A stretch of DNA of 64,000 nucleotides from Batrachochytrium dendrobatidis JAM81 (GCF_000203795.2 NW_006281109.1:320001-384000); one strand, 5' to 3'; shown: positions 1-11,000, counted from the stretch's first letter. Numbers and translations are program-made. Notes: generated by a model from the letters alone, not told the origin.

Positions 1-39
1 TGTGAATGAACATTTATGAATAGGACACTTGTTCAGCTG

Positions 40-154
40 TGTTGACATGAAATGGAACACTTGATTCTTGGAATATACAATGACTAATAGTTGTCGCACT
101 CTTTAAAACACTTTATACTACAAACCATTGCTTATTTTACTGAATACAGAAGCA
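40..154. repeat. Probable relic of the dispersed inverted-repeat element
   Basis: The left part (about 40-100) reads ACATGAAATGGAACAC and then GAATATACAATG. The same order of motifs is found at the left end of the clear element at 40474. The right part (about 132-150) reads TATTTTACTGAATACAG, close to the right end of other copies (ATTTTACGTGAATACAG). At about 115 bp it is much shorter than the other copies, so it would be an internally deleted remnant. It lies just upstream of the first HAUS4 exon. The similarity is by eye only, and chance AT-rich matches cannot be excluded. Confidence 0.35.
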
Positions 155-253
155 AATCCAAACTCGGACAGTTTTTCATCCAGATTTCATTTGATTGTAT
201 TTTTGAATTTATCTGGAAATCACCAATTACTTGCATCTTGTGTAGCATACTTT

Positions 254-1853
254 ATGAATACTTTGGCAGACAACCCGCTTTTTGTCGGTATGGACGATAG
301 TGGTGATCTAGATGCTAGCATGCCATGGCAGATGGAGACCACTGAACAAAGTCTGGACTTGTCTGGACTTACAATTGCCTCTACATTGCCAACGGTACCC
401 TTATCAACACTCGAGGAATTGATTGATAGTATTGATAGTCATTTGAATACCAAAACTGAGGATATAGAGCATAGCATGTCACTTTTTAAGCAAGAAAGGT
501 CTCGACTGCTAAATTCTATTTCTAATGACATATTACTAGAAGCTGTAGATAGTAAAAATGTAAAGTACATGTGTTTGCGTCTGGTTACATGACTGTTTCC
601 AAATTCATATTCTAATCACTCGAGTGTTTATGTTGATTGATACATTGTGGCTGATGGAATCTGTATGATTCGGACATGTACTCAGGCATTGGAACCTGTT
701 TGGAAACTGAATGCATCGATTGATATTCTTGATCAGTTAGAAAACAACAGTATGGCGAGTATGCCTTGTCTAGGTCTTTCTGCCAACGACTGGACTCATT
801 TTGTACATCAAAGTTTAGATCGACAAGTAAGTGTTGGGTTCAACCCTGCGTGACTTTTATATAGATGGTGCATATTGAGTGAACACGCGGTATTTCATGT
901 CGTACCTGTTGCATCAAGAGCTATCCATCCACGCTTCGATCCATTTCAGCAATTGATACAATCTATTTCCAAACTAGGTTTCTCCAGCCATCCGAGCCAT
1001 GTATGAGCAAAAAGTCAACCAAGTAATTGTTGACAAATGTCATGATTTGATTCGATTTTCATTGGGATTGTCAGAAGATGCAGGTGTAGACTATTCGTTT
1101 ATCTTTATTCATTTTACTTGCATCGAATCTTTATGTTCAACTGTTTATTGCATCGGTATATGCTTATAGCTATCCTTCCACAAGACTTGCAAACCTTTAC
1201 AGCACATCTCGATCACACATTAGCTCAAATCAATCGCAATAGAGTAGATATCCTTCAAGGTTATATCGATATTCTCGACGAATATGAAAAGGTACTCGAT
1301 AACCATGCGTATGTGACACATGGCATTCAGTCGTGGATCGGTTCATTCTGTAGCCAAACTCAACCTGTGCTGCATGAATCGTTTGCATCGTATTTTGAAA
1401 CCATCCATTCGAATTTAAGATTGAAACTCGAGTACGTGTTTGCATTTTGGTTGGGGTTGAAGAATGGCTACTAAAGAATTCAATGGCTGTTGCATTAGGT
1501 GCTTGAAATTTGATTTGGTGGGTTCAATTAAGGATAGTCGAGTGGGTCAAGACATGGAAAAAGCAAAGTAAGGTGTTCATTGGGTGTAGATAACTTGGTT
1601 TATATCATATTGTATTCATGATTGAATATAGCTTTACGGTGAATCCATGACTAATTTATATTGCTGTTTAAACACTAGACATGACTTGGAATATGCAAAT
1701 AGACAGATTCAAGCCAGCTTTGACCAAATCACAGCAGAACTGAGCCAGTATGACAGTTTTGGCGACGAGTTTCACAAGATTGTCAATGCTTATGCCATGT
1801 ATTCACAGGAGTTATTGACGATTGAGCGCGATCTCGCTCGACTCGATACATGA
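254..1853 (+). CDS. HAUS4: HAUS augmin-like complex subunit 4
   Basis: Augmin binds spindle microtubules and recruits gamma-tubulin for branching nucleation. I read exons 254-559, 686-826, 978-1083, 1170-1431 and about 1501-1568, a possible tiny exon near 1632, and a last exon of about 1679-1853. Spliced together they match the order of HAUS4 landmarks: an N-terminal NPLF segment (compare NPYF in animals), a central MPCLGLSANDW segment (compare PPLLGLEKADL), and a C-terminal YDSFGDEFHKIVNAY segment (compare YEVLGEEFDRLVKEY), followed by a heptad-like tail. The start at 254 is the first ATG before NPLF; the upstream reading frame has only non-ATG starts. The exon junctions around 1568-1679 are uncertain. 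Remembered family motifs support the name; no alignment was run. Budding and fission yeasts lack augmin, so its presence here is informative. Confidence 0.72.
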
Positions 1854-1990
1854 GATGAATCAGGCTCAGTACAAGCCATTAAAATAAAGCCATTCTAACC
1901 AGATCTAGATTGTTATTATATCGTCCAGGTTCAATTCAAATGGTTTATTAAAAACATACATGCAAGGATCGCAAAGGACACTCGCATATA

Positions 1991-2969
1991 TTACCAGCCA
2001 CTGGCAGCGGGCTGCTCGCCAGACCATTCATTGTCAGCAGCTGCACCCCAGTCACCATCACCTTCAGCAACGGGAGCAACAGCAACAACATCAGCAGCAC
2101 CGGCAGTGCCTTCCCATTCAAGAGCAGCCTGATCCTCGGAGGTTTTCCACTCATCAGCCTCGGCCTTTTGAGCAAGAAGCTCGGCTTCCTTCTCAGCCTC
2201 TTCAACGGGGTCACGGTAGAAGAACATGTCAACCATGATATCCCACTGGCTTGTACGCGCAATGGATCCACGAAGACGGAGAACCTCACGAGCAAGGAGA
2301 TACCAGCCAAGACCGATTGCGTGACGGCCCTTGTTGTTTGTGGGGATGGCAACATCAACAAACTTGAGGGAAGAGTCAGTGTCACAGAAGGAGATGACGG
2401 GGATGTTGACATAGGAAGCCTCAATAATAGGCTGGTGATCCATAGCAGGGTCAGTAACAACAACCAGACGGGGCTCACGGAACGAGCGAGTGATGTAATT
2501 GGTGAAGGTACCGGGAGTGAAACGTCCAGCAATGGCCTGAGCACCAGTGTACTGAGCAAACTTGAGGGCAGCACGCTGACCATAAGGACGAGCAGAGATC
2601 ACACAGACATCAGCAGGGTTTTCAATGGAAGCAATGATACGGGCAGCAAGAACAAGCTTCTCCCAGGTTTTGCCAATGTTGATGATGTTGACACCATCAG
2701 TACGGCGCTTGAAGACGTATGGAGCCATTTTAATCTCAGAGTTCTTTGTGCCAAGATGGGACTGATGGATCCAATTGTTCAAGATTGAGTGATCATTACA
2801 GAAAGGTCCGAGCAGATAAGATTGTAGAAATAAAACACATGAGTATCCAGATTTCACAACACAAGCACTCCAACACCGAATGGATTCAAAAGTCAAGCCA
2901 TACCTGGGCAGCAAGAAGCATCTGCATATCGGCCTCTGTGGGAGCAAGAATGGCTGGAACCTTGGACAT
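1991..2969 (-). CDS. RPS0: 40S ribosomal protein S0 (uS2, laminin-receptor family)
   Basis: A structural protein of the small ribosomal subunit, also needed for late 20S pre-rRNA processing. Exon 1 is 2904-2969 (22 codons, starting [16 protein letters not shown]) and exon 2 is 1991-2761, separated by a 142 nt GT-AG intron. The joined protein has the typical [10 protein letters not shown] junction, [14 protein letters not shown], the uS2 signature [27 protein letters not shown], and the eukaryotic acidic C-terminus ending [12 protein letters not shown]. At about 280 residues the length is normal. An early intron after about 20 codons is common in ribosomal protein genes. It runs convergently with HAUS4, with only 137 bp between stop codons. 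Identification is secure. Confidence 0.96.
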
Positions 2970-3068
2970 GATGAGTTTGTTTCCGGAAGCACGACTAGAA
3001 TATAATACGAATAGTTGAATGTAAGTTGGAGTTCAAGTTGCAATAGACTGACTCAATTCAAACAAGAT

Positions 3069-3101
3069 GCATTCATCCATGCATGATGGATGGATGAATG
3101 C
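3069..3101. repeat. Perfect 12-bp inverted repeat (hairpin-forming)
   Basis: The arm GCATTCATCCAT at 3069-3080 is matched by ATGGATGAATGC at 3090-3101, with a 9 nt loop. ATGGATGG-like units continue on both sides (to about 3135), so the structure may have grown from a GATG tetranucleotide repeat. It lies 100 bp upstream of the RPS0 start codon, on the promoter side. Confidence 0.6.
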
Positions 3102-3260
3102 ATGCATGATGGCTTGCATAGTCAGATGGATGGATGGTTCAGTAGAATCTAGCACTCACAGTTCCAATTAGAAATGTATCGGGTAAGAATAGGAGTTGGA
3201 GAATAATTGTTAATGTAGAGGGACAATGAGGGACAGTGAGGGACTTTTGACGCGTTATGG

Positions 3261-3672
3261 CAATATTCATGTAAAATGAAACGAATACTTTCATCAGTCT
3301 CAGTATATCCTTGACTTGTTCAATCTGTAACTCTCCTACAAAACACTAGATGATTAACATGAAAACAACAGTTGAGTTTCTGCAATAATTGGTTTGTAAA
3401 CTTGAGTGTGAATATGAGATTCAGGATACAACAATCAGTTTGATTGGAAACAACCAAATCCAATATCTGGATTGCAATGAACGAATCTGGTGATTGTACA
3501 ATGCATGGTTATTCCAAAAGTGGAGAAAGCGATAGTTTTTATTATAAGATGAACGTTGTTTCAAAAAGTTAGTTTTTAATAGAAAAGCGTAACGAATATT
3601 AACTATTGTTTATTTCAAGAATCGATTGCTGCAAGATAAATACAAGTACTTCATTTATGTGAATACAACTGC
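3261..3672. mobile_element. MITE-like element, copy a (reverse orientation)
   Basis: About 410 bp bounded by imperfect inverted ends: ATTCATGTAAAATGAAAC at 3264-3281 and TTCATTTATGTGAATAC at 3650-3666. The sub-terminal part of the right end (ATTGTTTATTT, GCTGCAAGATAAATACAAGT) matches copy h and, in reverse complement, the left ends of copies c and e. It encodes no protein that I can recognise. It fills most of the gap between RPS0 and the first twin-CX9C gene and ends about 19 bp before that gene's ATG, so it must supply promoter sequence. The exact termini and any target-site duplication are unresolved. Confidence 0.6.
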
Positions 3673-3690
3673 AGTATATTGCTAGTCATT

Positions 3691-4041
3691 ATGCAATCGA
3701 CTCTTTCACAACAACTACCGCAATACTTTCCACTCAAACTGAAAAAGTGTGCTGCTCCAGCTGAAGCCTTTTTTGCTTGTTTTGAAACCGAGGCTGCTCC
3801 AAATGGTGTAAGTTGCTATCCATATTGTTCATATCCATATTGCATCTGCTTATGTTTTATTGATTATAACTGGCAGGATCGAGATGTAGCACGAAAAGCC
3901 ATTGCAAAGTGTGGTGAACAACTCAATGCATACAAGGCTTGCATGGACAACTTTGTCGGACCCAAAGCCGCCAGTCGATCTGTTCCAGTGACTGGATGGA
4001 GCAGATGGGTTTCATGGTCTGCATGGACTGGTCAGGCTTAA
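3691..4041 (+). CDS. Twin CX9C protein, copy A
   Basis: Exons 3691-3807 and 3877-4041, joined across a 69 nt GT-AG intron, give a 93-residue protein. It has two CX9C motifs, C-AAPAEAFFA-C and C-GEQLNAYKA-C, separated by about 20 residues. This is the helical-hairpin signature of proteins imported into the mitochondrial intermembrane space by the Mia40/Erv1 disulfide relay. Family members help assemble respiratory complexes or maintain IMS structure; I cannot say which member this is. The C-terminus is unusual: a tryptophan-rich tail (GWSRWVSWSAWTGQA). There is no cleavable presequence, as expected. The ATG at 3691 is chosen because it opens directly onto the amphipathic N-terminus; the two copies encode identical proteins. 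Confidence 0.85.
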   Translation: MQSTLSQQLPQYFPLKLKKCAAPAEAFFACFETEAAPNGVSCYPYCSYPYCICLCFIDYNWQDRDVARKAIAKCGEQLNAYKACMDNFVGPKAASRSVPVTGWSRWVSWSAWTGQA

Positions 4042-4402
4042 GTATAGATATCAAACAGATCCATAAGATCTAGTCCTGCTCGACTCATTAAACATGCATT
4101 TATTCAATCGGAGTTGATGATCTTTTAGTGTGCATTGGTATACTTTTATTTTGGTAGTACGTTGTCATTGGACTCTACAGTAGGATATACTTTCTGTAAG
4201 ATGGTCAGTACAGTGTCCAATAAACACGACAATAATGTGCGATTATAGACTATACCCATGAAAAGTTTGTTTTTGACTGACAACATAAACCATTGGTTTG
4301 ACTATTCTTTGACGTTGAGCTACGGGCAGACTGCACAGCGGTTTTTTGGCCATGCGAGTATTCGAGAGTCGTCAATCCATGAATGTCTGATTGAAAAATC
4401 AA

Positions 4403-5566
4403 TTACACGAATGATTCAATCTGCAATGTTTAGACTCGATATCAAATGCAGTCATTATTGTCGTATAATGCATACCAACTCACATAGATACATATGTAGA
4501 CTGATCAAGTATGCCAAATACACGGTGACTATCAATGAGAATACTGCATCAACACCAGTAATCCACTGTATGGTGCTTGAAGCCAATCCAAACCCTAAAT
4601 ACGATCGACTGTCAATTCAAATCTGATATACAACAACTCGATAATCATATTTACACCTTACCACTGTTGTTGGTATTTGAACCATTGATACTGCATACGA
4701 TCAGCACATATACAGCAACAATTGTCATGGTCAGTGAATGTGTGAATGCAGCAAACATAGTTTGTATATACAATCTAGAATCGAATAGTTTTTGGCGACG
4801 AGTTGGCCATTGCAGTATTAAAATCACAATATCAATATCAATATCAGTGTCAACATCAATATCAATACACATCACATACCGATAATTATAGTATCCGATG
4901 CAATTATTGACATAGAAACAATGGTGATCGATTCGACGGACACATTTGTTGCAGTATCTGCAATGGAGCGAGTCTAATCTCCTATACTTACAGTGTTTAG
5001 ATTGCAGTTGTGCGTTCAGTTTGATGTAGTCAATATATACAATCGACTCACACATTACATGCACATACTGTGCAAAACTGCAATGATGGATCGTGTGTTG
5101 GCATGCCATTTGTAGGTTTAGCAGATTGAAATGGATCCGGTTTATAGTCCAGTCCGAGCCTGTAGTATTGTTGCACTCTGTTGCCATGCTGTGGAACTGC
5201 AGGTGTTTGAATTTTGGACTCGGATGATGGTGTTTCGGTCAAGACCACGTTGTGATGATACGATTCAGTATATAATGACCGGTCGACTGGATCTGACCAC
5301 ATGAGTGCCATGGACAAAACAGATAGTAATACTGCACATGATACTGACCATACATACAGTGTAGTTCGTATAGTCATTGAAGCAATCACGGACATATGAA
5401 GAGTTAAGAATACACTTAAACTGACCAAGACATATAGAATAGCCAGTAGTTGACGCGGATGTAATGGCAGTTGAAGTCCGTTTAGTCGAACAGGTAAAGT
5501 CATCATGTTGTTGATATCGCTATTGTGTATACGAATAGCAGTGTGGTGTTGAACCAGTGAAGTCAT
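4403..5566 (-). CDS. DHHC-type palmitoyltransferase, copy A
   Basis: A membrane S-acyltransferase that transfers palmitate to cysteines of target proteins. Exons: 5052-5566, 4880-4981 and about 4651-4774, then probably an exon around 4460-4560 carrying the fourth membrane helix. The splice GTGAGTCG...GTATAG at 5051-4982 restores the canonical zinc spacing C-x2-C-x9-HC-x2-C-x2-C-x4-DHHC, followed by [10 protein letters not shown]. Membrane helices: [17 protein letters not shown] and [19 protein letters not shown] before the DHHC domain, [17 protein letters not shown] after it, and [20 protein letters not shown] in the last exon. A DPVD motif follows helix 2, as in the family. The ATG at 5566 is used because upstream in-frame starts are non-ATG. 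The C-terminal exons and stop (4403) are tentative. Confidence 0.75.
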
Positions 5567-5918
5567 TGAATCTACAGAATAATGTAATTTAGACTTTCTA
5601 GTCAAAGTTGGTTTCAATATTAACGCGAGTCATTCGAGTGTTTTTAATGACAGTAAAGTATTGTATAAGATTATTAGTCAGTTTCAGTATCAATAAAGAA
5701 TATTTCTAATATAAAATATTAATCCAAATTCAACCATTTTTAATGAATTTTATGAAATTTCAGCTCAAAATCAACAATTTCCAAAACTTGAAACAAATTC
5801 AAAACTGAATTGCAAGCAGCTTCAAATTCAAATTTGTTTTTTTCAAACTCGAAAGAAAACTCGAATTGAAACAGTTTTTGTTTTCTTTCCTTTCACTCGA
5901 CTGAATTTCCATTACATT
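5567..5918. promoter_or_regulatory. Shared upstream region of DHHC copy A and eIF4A
   Basis: These 352 bp separate two divergently transcribed genes. The left 192 bp belong to the duplicated segment and the right 160 bp are unique to this locus. The unique part is very rich in A/T and in CAAATTC/CTCGAA-type tracts just before the eIF4A ATG, consistent with a pyrimidine/purine-skewed 5' leader (TTTTCTTTCCTTTCACTC at 5880-5898). No defined transcription-factor site was recognised. Confidence 0.4.
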
Positions 5919-7906
5919 ATGGCTGCTGAAAAGTAAATGGTTTTGCTTGTTTCTTGATTGTGTTTGATATGAACATCCCGTTGTCAATGGATTGAACTGT
6001 TGCTTGTGTCAGCACTCGCACTCTGCTTTTATTACTGTCTGGCTTCAGTAAAATCCCTGTTTGATGCACTTTTTATTTTGGTTTAGTGGATGATGGCTGG
6101 GTTTTCGCTTTTGGGTGATACATTCATACCAGTTTAGACAATACAATCAAGTCCTACTATGCATGGTCTAATCACTCGAGACTTTTTTACTGCTCATATG
6201 AAACCACATTCCGGGTGTGCTATCAGGGTTTCATAAAGGGTTTTACTATTGCATTTGGACAGTATTTCTGATGGCGGATTGAAAATGCATTTGACTTTTA
6301 ATCTACTCTTTATAACTATAGTCCACTTGAAGAATACAAGTGTTTTCCAAAATGGTTCATGATGCAATGTTTTTTTGGTTCAAATGGACTAAATTGATGT
6401 TTATTATTTTTCTTGATAGCCCAACGCACGAAGCTTCGGCTGGACTAGAAGATCTCGCCGAGAATGACATTCAGGTACAGTGTTATTGCTTCTTGTGTTC
6501 ACTTGAGTCTTGCTGTTCACTTTCATGTCTTGTTTTATACTCTGCTAACACTGGATTTGAATCTGAAAATAAAACTATAGACCAACTTTGATGAGCGTGC
6601 TGAGACGTTTGACGAAATGAACCTCAAGAAAGAGCTGCTGCGCGGTATCTTTGCTTATGGGTAAGTTGCACTTCTGGTCTGATATATATCCAGCTATTGG
6701 ATTGAGATCAATTACAGCATTTAGATCAGATATCTTACCATTGGTTAATGTTTAAATAATCTAGTTTCGAAACCCCTTCCATCATTCAGCAACGTGCTAT
6801 TCTCCCCGTGCTCCGTAAGCACGACGTCATTGCCCAGGCTCAGTCTGGTACTGGTAAAACTGCCACCTTTTCCATTTCAATCTTGCAAAATATTGACGAG
6901 ACTGTGCGTGAGTGCCAGGCTCTTGTTCTTGCTCCAACTCGTGAGCTTGCCCAACAGATCCAAAAGGTTATTTTGGCTCTTGGTGATTTTCTCCAGATTG
7001 AATGCCACGCTTGTATCGGTGGTACTAATGTCCGTGAGGACATGGACAAGCTCCAGGCTGGTCCCCACGTTGTTGTTGGTACTCCAGGTCGTGTCTTTGA
7101 CATGATTAACCGTGGTGCTCTTCGCGCCAATAAGATCAAGATGTTTGTTCTTGACGAGGCTGACGAGATGTTGTCTCGTGGTTTCAAGGAGCAGATCTAC
7201 AACGTTTTCCAGCTTCTCTCCAGCGAGATTCAGGTGGTTCTTTTGTCTGCCACCATGCCTGCTGATGTTCTTGAAGTAACCAAGAGCTTCATGGTTGACC
7301 CTAAGCGTATTCTTGTCAAGCGTGATGAGCTTACCCTCGAAGGTATCAAGCAATTCTACATTGCTGTCGAGAAAGAAGAATGGAAATTCGAAACCCTTTG
7401 TGATTTGTATGAAACTGTCACTGTCACTCAAGCCGTCATTTTCTGCAACACTAAGAGGAAGGTTGACTGGCTCACTGAGCATATGCGTGCTCGTGACTTT
7501 ACTGTCTCTGCCTTGGTATGCTTTATTGCTCTGAATAATGCATTGTTGCAGAATACTGTTTCTCACTCTAGATTTAATCTTGACAATATAGCACGGTGAG
7601 ATGGAGCAAAAGGAGCGTCAGACTATTATGGGAGAATTCCGATCTGGTTCTTCCCGTATTCTGATTACAACCGATCTGTTGGCTCGTGGTATTGATGTGC
7701 AACAAGTCTCACTTGTCATCAACTATGATCTTCCTACCAACCGTGAAAACTACATTCATCGTATTGGTCGTGGTGGTCGTTTTGGTCGTAAAGGTGTTGC
7801 CATCAATTTCATGACCACCGAGGATCAGGCTATGCAGCGTGACATTGAAACTTTCTACAACACTCAGGTCGAGGAAATGCCAAAGTCTATTGCTGGTCTT
7901 ATTTGA
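5919..7906 (+). CDS. TIF1: Translation initiation factor eIF4A (DEAD-box RNA helicase)
   Basis: The ATP-dependent helicase of eIF4F, which unwinds mRNA 5' leaders. Exons: 5919-5932 (14 nt), 6420-6474, 6581-6660, 6765-7515 and 7592-7906, giving 404 residues. Helicase motifs appear in order: the [12 protein letters not shown]-motif, AQSGTGKT (I), PTRELAQQ (Ia), TPGRV (Ib), DEAD (II), SAT (III), [14 protein letters not shown] (V) and [13 protein letters not shown] (VI); the protein ends in the typical [13 protein letters not shown] tail. The N-terminal [20 protein letters not shown] is diagnostic of eIF4A over eIF4A-III/FAL1. Introns cluster at the 5' end, including a very short first coding exon, while the core is one long exon with marked C-ending codons, consistent with high expression. 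Confidence 0.94.
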
Positions 7907-8048
7907 TTATTTTTATGATATATCATTTTGGTTGACTTTGCACTCTCAACCTTACATCTTTCCTACTCGTTCACCCCCGCACTTTTGAATTTTGCAATTT
8001 CATTATGTTGTATTGTCAAATAAAAGAGGCTTTTCATTCGCTGATAGT

Positions 8049-11000
8049 TTATGCTTTTCTAGATATTTTGGTTCGGATGCGCTGTTTTGAATGCTCCTCC
8101 GATTTGCGTTTACGACTTGCCTGCTTCATGACATTCTTTTGAATACGGCGTCTTGAACTTGCTTCCGGGTCTACAACGGCTTGGATCGATTTCTGTGTGC
8201 GTCTATCTCTACGCACTTTTTCCACGCTGAGATGCACTGTGTTGTACATGTCAATATACGCTGTTGTTCCAAGTTGTTTTTGAAACATGTTCATCACCTC
8301 GAGAGCAAGTTGATGTATTTCCTCTACGTTATTTTAGGTTAACAAGGCAAGGCATGTTAGTATACATATGACGGGTATGCACTTGCTATATCTGGTAACA
8401 TTTACCTGCTGCTGGGCCCTTGGCAGTATCGTTTTTGGCCGATCGATACAATGTAGAAATCATACACATGTAGTATGGATGACTGACTTCTTTAGGAATG
8501 TGCATCGAGATTGCAGCAAACCATTGAAACACGCTTCGTCGCTAGTATTCACAAGTATGCAACATTTGGTCAGCATTTAATCCATTGGTTGAATCAGGTA
8601 GCCCAAGACTTCAACATCACATTATATCATTATTTACCAAAATAGGACCGCGTCTCTTGCTTGCATCCAAACGAGCCAGATATGATAGTCGTCGAGTAAG
8701 CCACATGAGTACATTTCCTTTTTCGTTTTCTACTTGAACAAGTTCAATATCGTCCAGTGCTTCATTATCTTGTGTACCTGTTATTCCATCACCACTGTCC
8801 TTGTCATGTGTGCTTTTTGAATCCACAGTGTTTGACACATCTGCATTGACATGCGTTGTTTGGCATGCCTTGTTAATACTTAGTGCCAAGCAACGACCTA
8901 AAAACACCAAATTTTTAACTGTTTGCTTTGCAAGCTCATCCGACACTAAATCAGAATCCAACTGCCCACAGCATCGTCCAGCCAGTTGTTTGATATCCGA
9001 ATCCTGAGCAATCAACACATGCATAGTGGAACGTTCAACTCCACCAACACTTCGCGTGTCTGGATCGATATGAGAAAACAGTAGTCCAATCAGTTTGGCA
9101 GACATGCTACGAATCCATTGATGTGGATGAAGAAGCAATTGGCTCACACTTTTCCAGATCCTCATTGCATGAGAATCAGATGCATGCAAAGTGTTGTTTA
9201 GTACGCTAGGGAAAACAGACACAATCTGCAGCAGCGTGTTGAGTGAGTAATATCCTAGTTCCCACAGAGCCAGCTCTGTATTTTCCTCGTCCATACATGA
9301 TGTCATGGTGAGATGGATTGCAGCATCGTTCATTCGATTCTCAAGCTCTTGAATCACTGATACCAAAGCACTGTCGATACTTTCAAGCACATTTGGAACC
9401 CATTTTTCCGAACGACTACCAAACGTTTGAATCACAATTCCAAAAACTTGTGCTGCTGTGCGACGCAATGCAGGTTGCTGATGCTCCGTAAACCATTTAA
9501 AAACTAATGTAATTGATTTTTCTGATTTTGTTACATCTAGTCGTTTCAATAGCTCTCCAACACGCAATGCAGACAATTTTCTACAGCGTGACGAGGAGTC
9601 ATTGACAAGAGACATGACCAGTGCCAAAAACAACATTTCGGCATAGTCCTTGATAATTTCATCAGAAAATTTAGCAATGCCAATACTAAGAACTTCAAGG
9701 ATTGATTCCCTGCCGGTTTCATGGTCATATTCCAAGTTTTTGATCATGTACGTGATTTGCTTGCGAAATCGGACATGACCGTGTGGATAATCAAGCAAAA
9801 ATTGCATGTAAGCCTGTCGAGACAATTCACGCACTTGACTGCTTTGACTTGTCACAAGCAGTTTGATGACAATATCCATCAAATCATAAATTTCCTTGAA
9901 CACATACTTGCGTCCTAATATGGCACGAATAAGTGAAAAGGTTGTTGCTTGCCGATCTGGTTCTTCCAAATCAGGTTGAATCAATGTTGCAAGTGTAATG
10001 ATTTGGCTTTCAGATACAGACACCTCGGAGCAATCGCGTAAAATGATCGTTAAAAAGCGGAAACATTTCTGAACAAGCTCAGACGATGTTGTAGTGGACT
10101 CGGAAATGATTTGGAAAACACGTTCGACAAAAACGGGATAAAACTTCTTGAGTGATGGCAATGGTGAACGTATAACATTACACAGAATGCGCAGTGTAAT
10201 TACATTAATAGTAACATGCTTAGAACAAAGAGATTTTTCAAGCACATCGACCAGTGGATCCATCATTTGTAAATGTTCCTTTTCGCGCAAATCGATACGC
10301 TCACGTTTGAGAGCTGTATGCAAGAGTTCAAGACCAAACTCAACAAACAAATGTGCATTAGCTTGAAGATATTTGAGAGGCTCAGTTGGATCGTTGCGCT
10401 TCAGCTGAATAGAAAAGTTACGCTCAGCATTGGATATTGCCCTGGGCTTTATCGTTTCATACTGCACAAGTGCCAAATTTTCTGTAATCAAGCCATGAAC
10501 AAACTTCATAAACTCCACCGTACTAATGCCAGAGTTGGTATTTATTCCAAGCGCAAGTCGTCTAAAAATCTCCTTGATTTGCCGGATAACCTTGATGTTT
10601 CCAGTTTCAGCCATCAACTCTTTGATAGGAACAATGACTAGATTGATTTTTGATAGACTCAAAACTCGCAATGTTAATTCGAGAGTGTCGAACGATTTAG
10701 TTGTCCTGATCTCACGCATTTTTCCTCGCAGTTCTTCTACATCTCGTTCCTTTCCCGTATCACCAAAAATATCATTGATGCTGATATCAACAATAGATTT
10801 AATACAACTATCGATGGCTCCAGCTTCGGTGATTGGGACTATAGCAGTCATGAGTGAAAAAAGTGTATAGCCAAGTACATGCAGCTGATAACCACGCCTC
10901 AATGCTGTTCTCAATTCCTTGATGATAAAAGAAAGATACATTGGCCCAAGCATCACAGCAACTTTAACAAGCGTTTCGCGAGTAGCATCACGAGCGCTTT

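Larger units (their letters stand above)
3662..5758. repeat. Segmental duplication, copy A (direct repeat of 26910-29014)
   Basis: This 2,097 bp stretch matches 26910-29014 (2,105 bp) in the same orientation, offset 23,248 at the left end. I count roughly 20 single-base differences, nearly all transitions, plus a small length difference in an ATATCA-type repeat (about 4827-4869) and one 14-nt indel near 5745. Introns, coding exons and intergenic DNA are all copied, so this is a DNA-level duplication and not retrotransposition. It carries a twin-CX9C gene and a DHHC acyltransferase gene arranged tail to tail. The left edge lies in the terminal repeat of MITE copy a; the right edge lies 160 bp before the eIF4A start codon. 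Confidence 0.97.

Noticed and set aside
1948..2583. 211-codon minus-strand ORF overlapping RPS0
   Set aside because: It is the out-of-frame shadow of the RPS0 coding exon; the RPS0 frame carries the uS2 signatures.
4258..4626. Plus-strand 122-codon ORF, also present in copy B (27506-27874)
   Set aside because: It recurs only because the segment is duplicated. It is antisense to the DHHC 3' exons, and the copies differ in it by a non-conservative cluster (LEANP versus PKANP), unlike the conserved real exons.
5048..5617. Start of DHHC copy A at 5617 (KPTLTRKSK extension)
   Set aside because: No ATG is present at that position in either copy; the first ATG in frame is at 5566 (copy A) and 28808 (copy B).
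6340..6591. 83-codon ORF upstream of the eIF4A core
   Set aside because: It is a read-through of eIF4A exon 2 into flanking introns; splicing gives [19 protein letters not shown] joined to [13 protein letters not shown].
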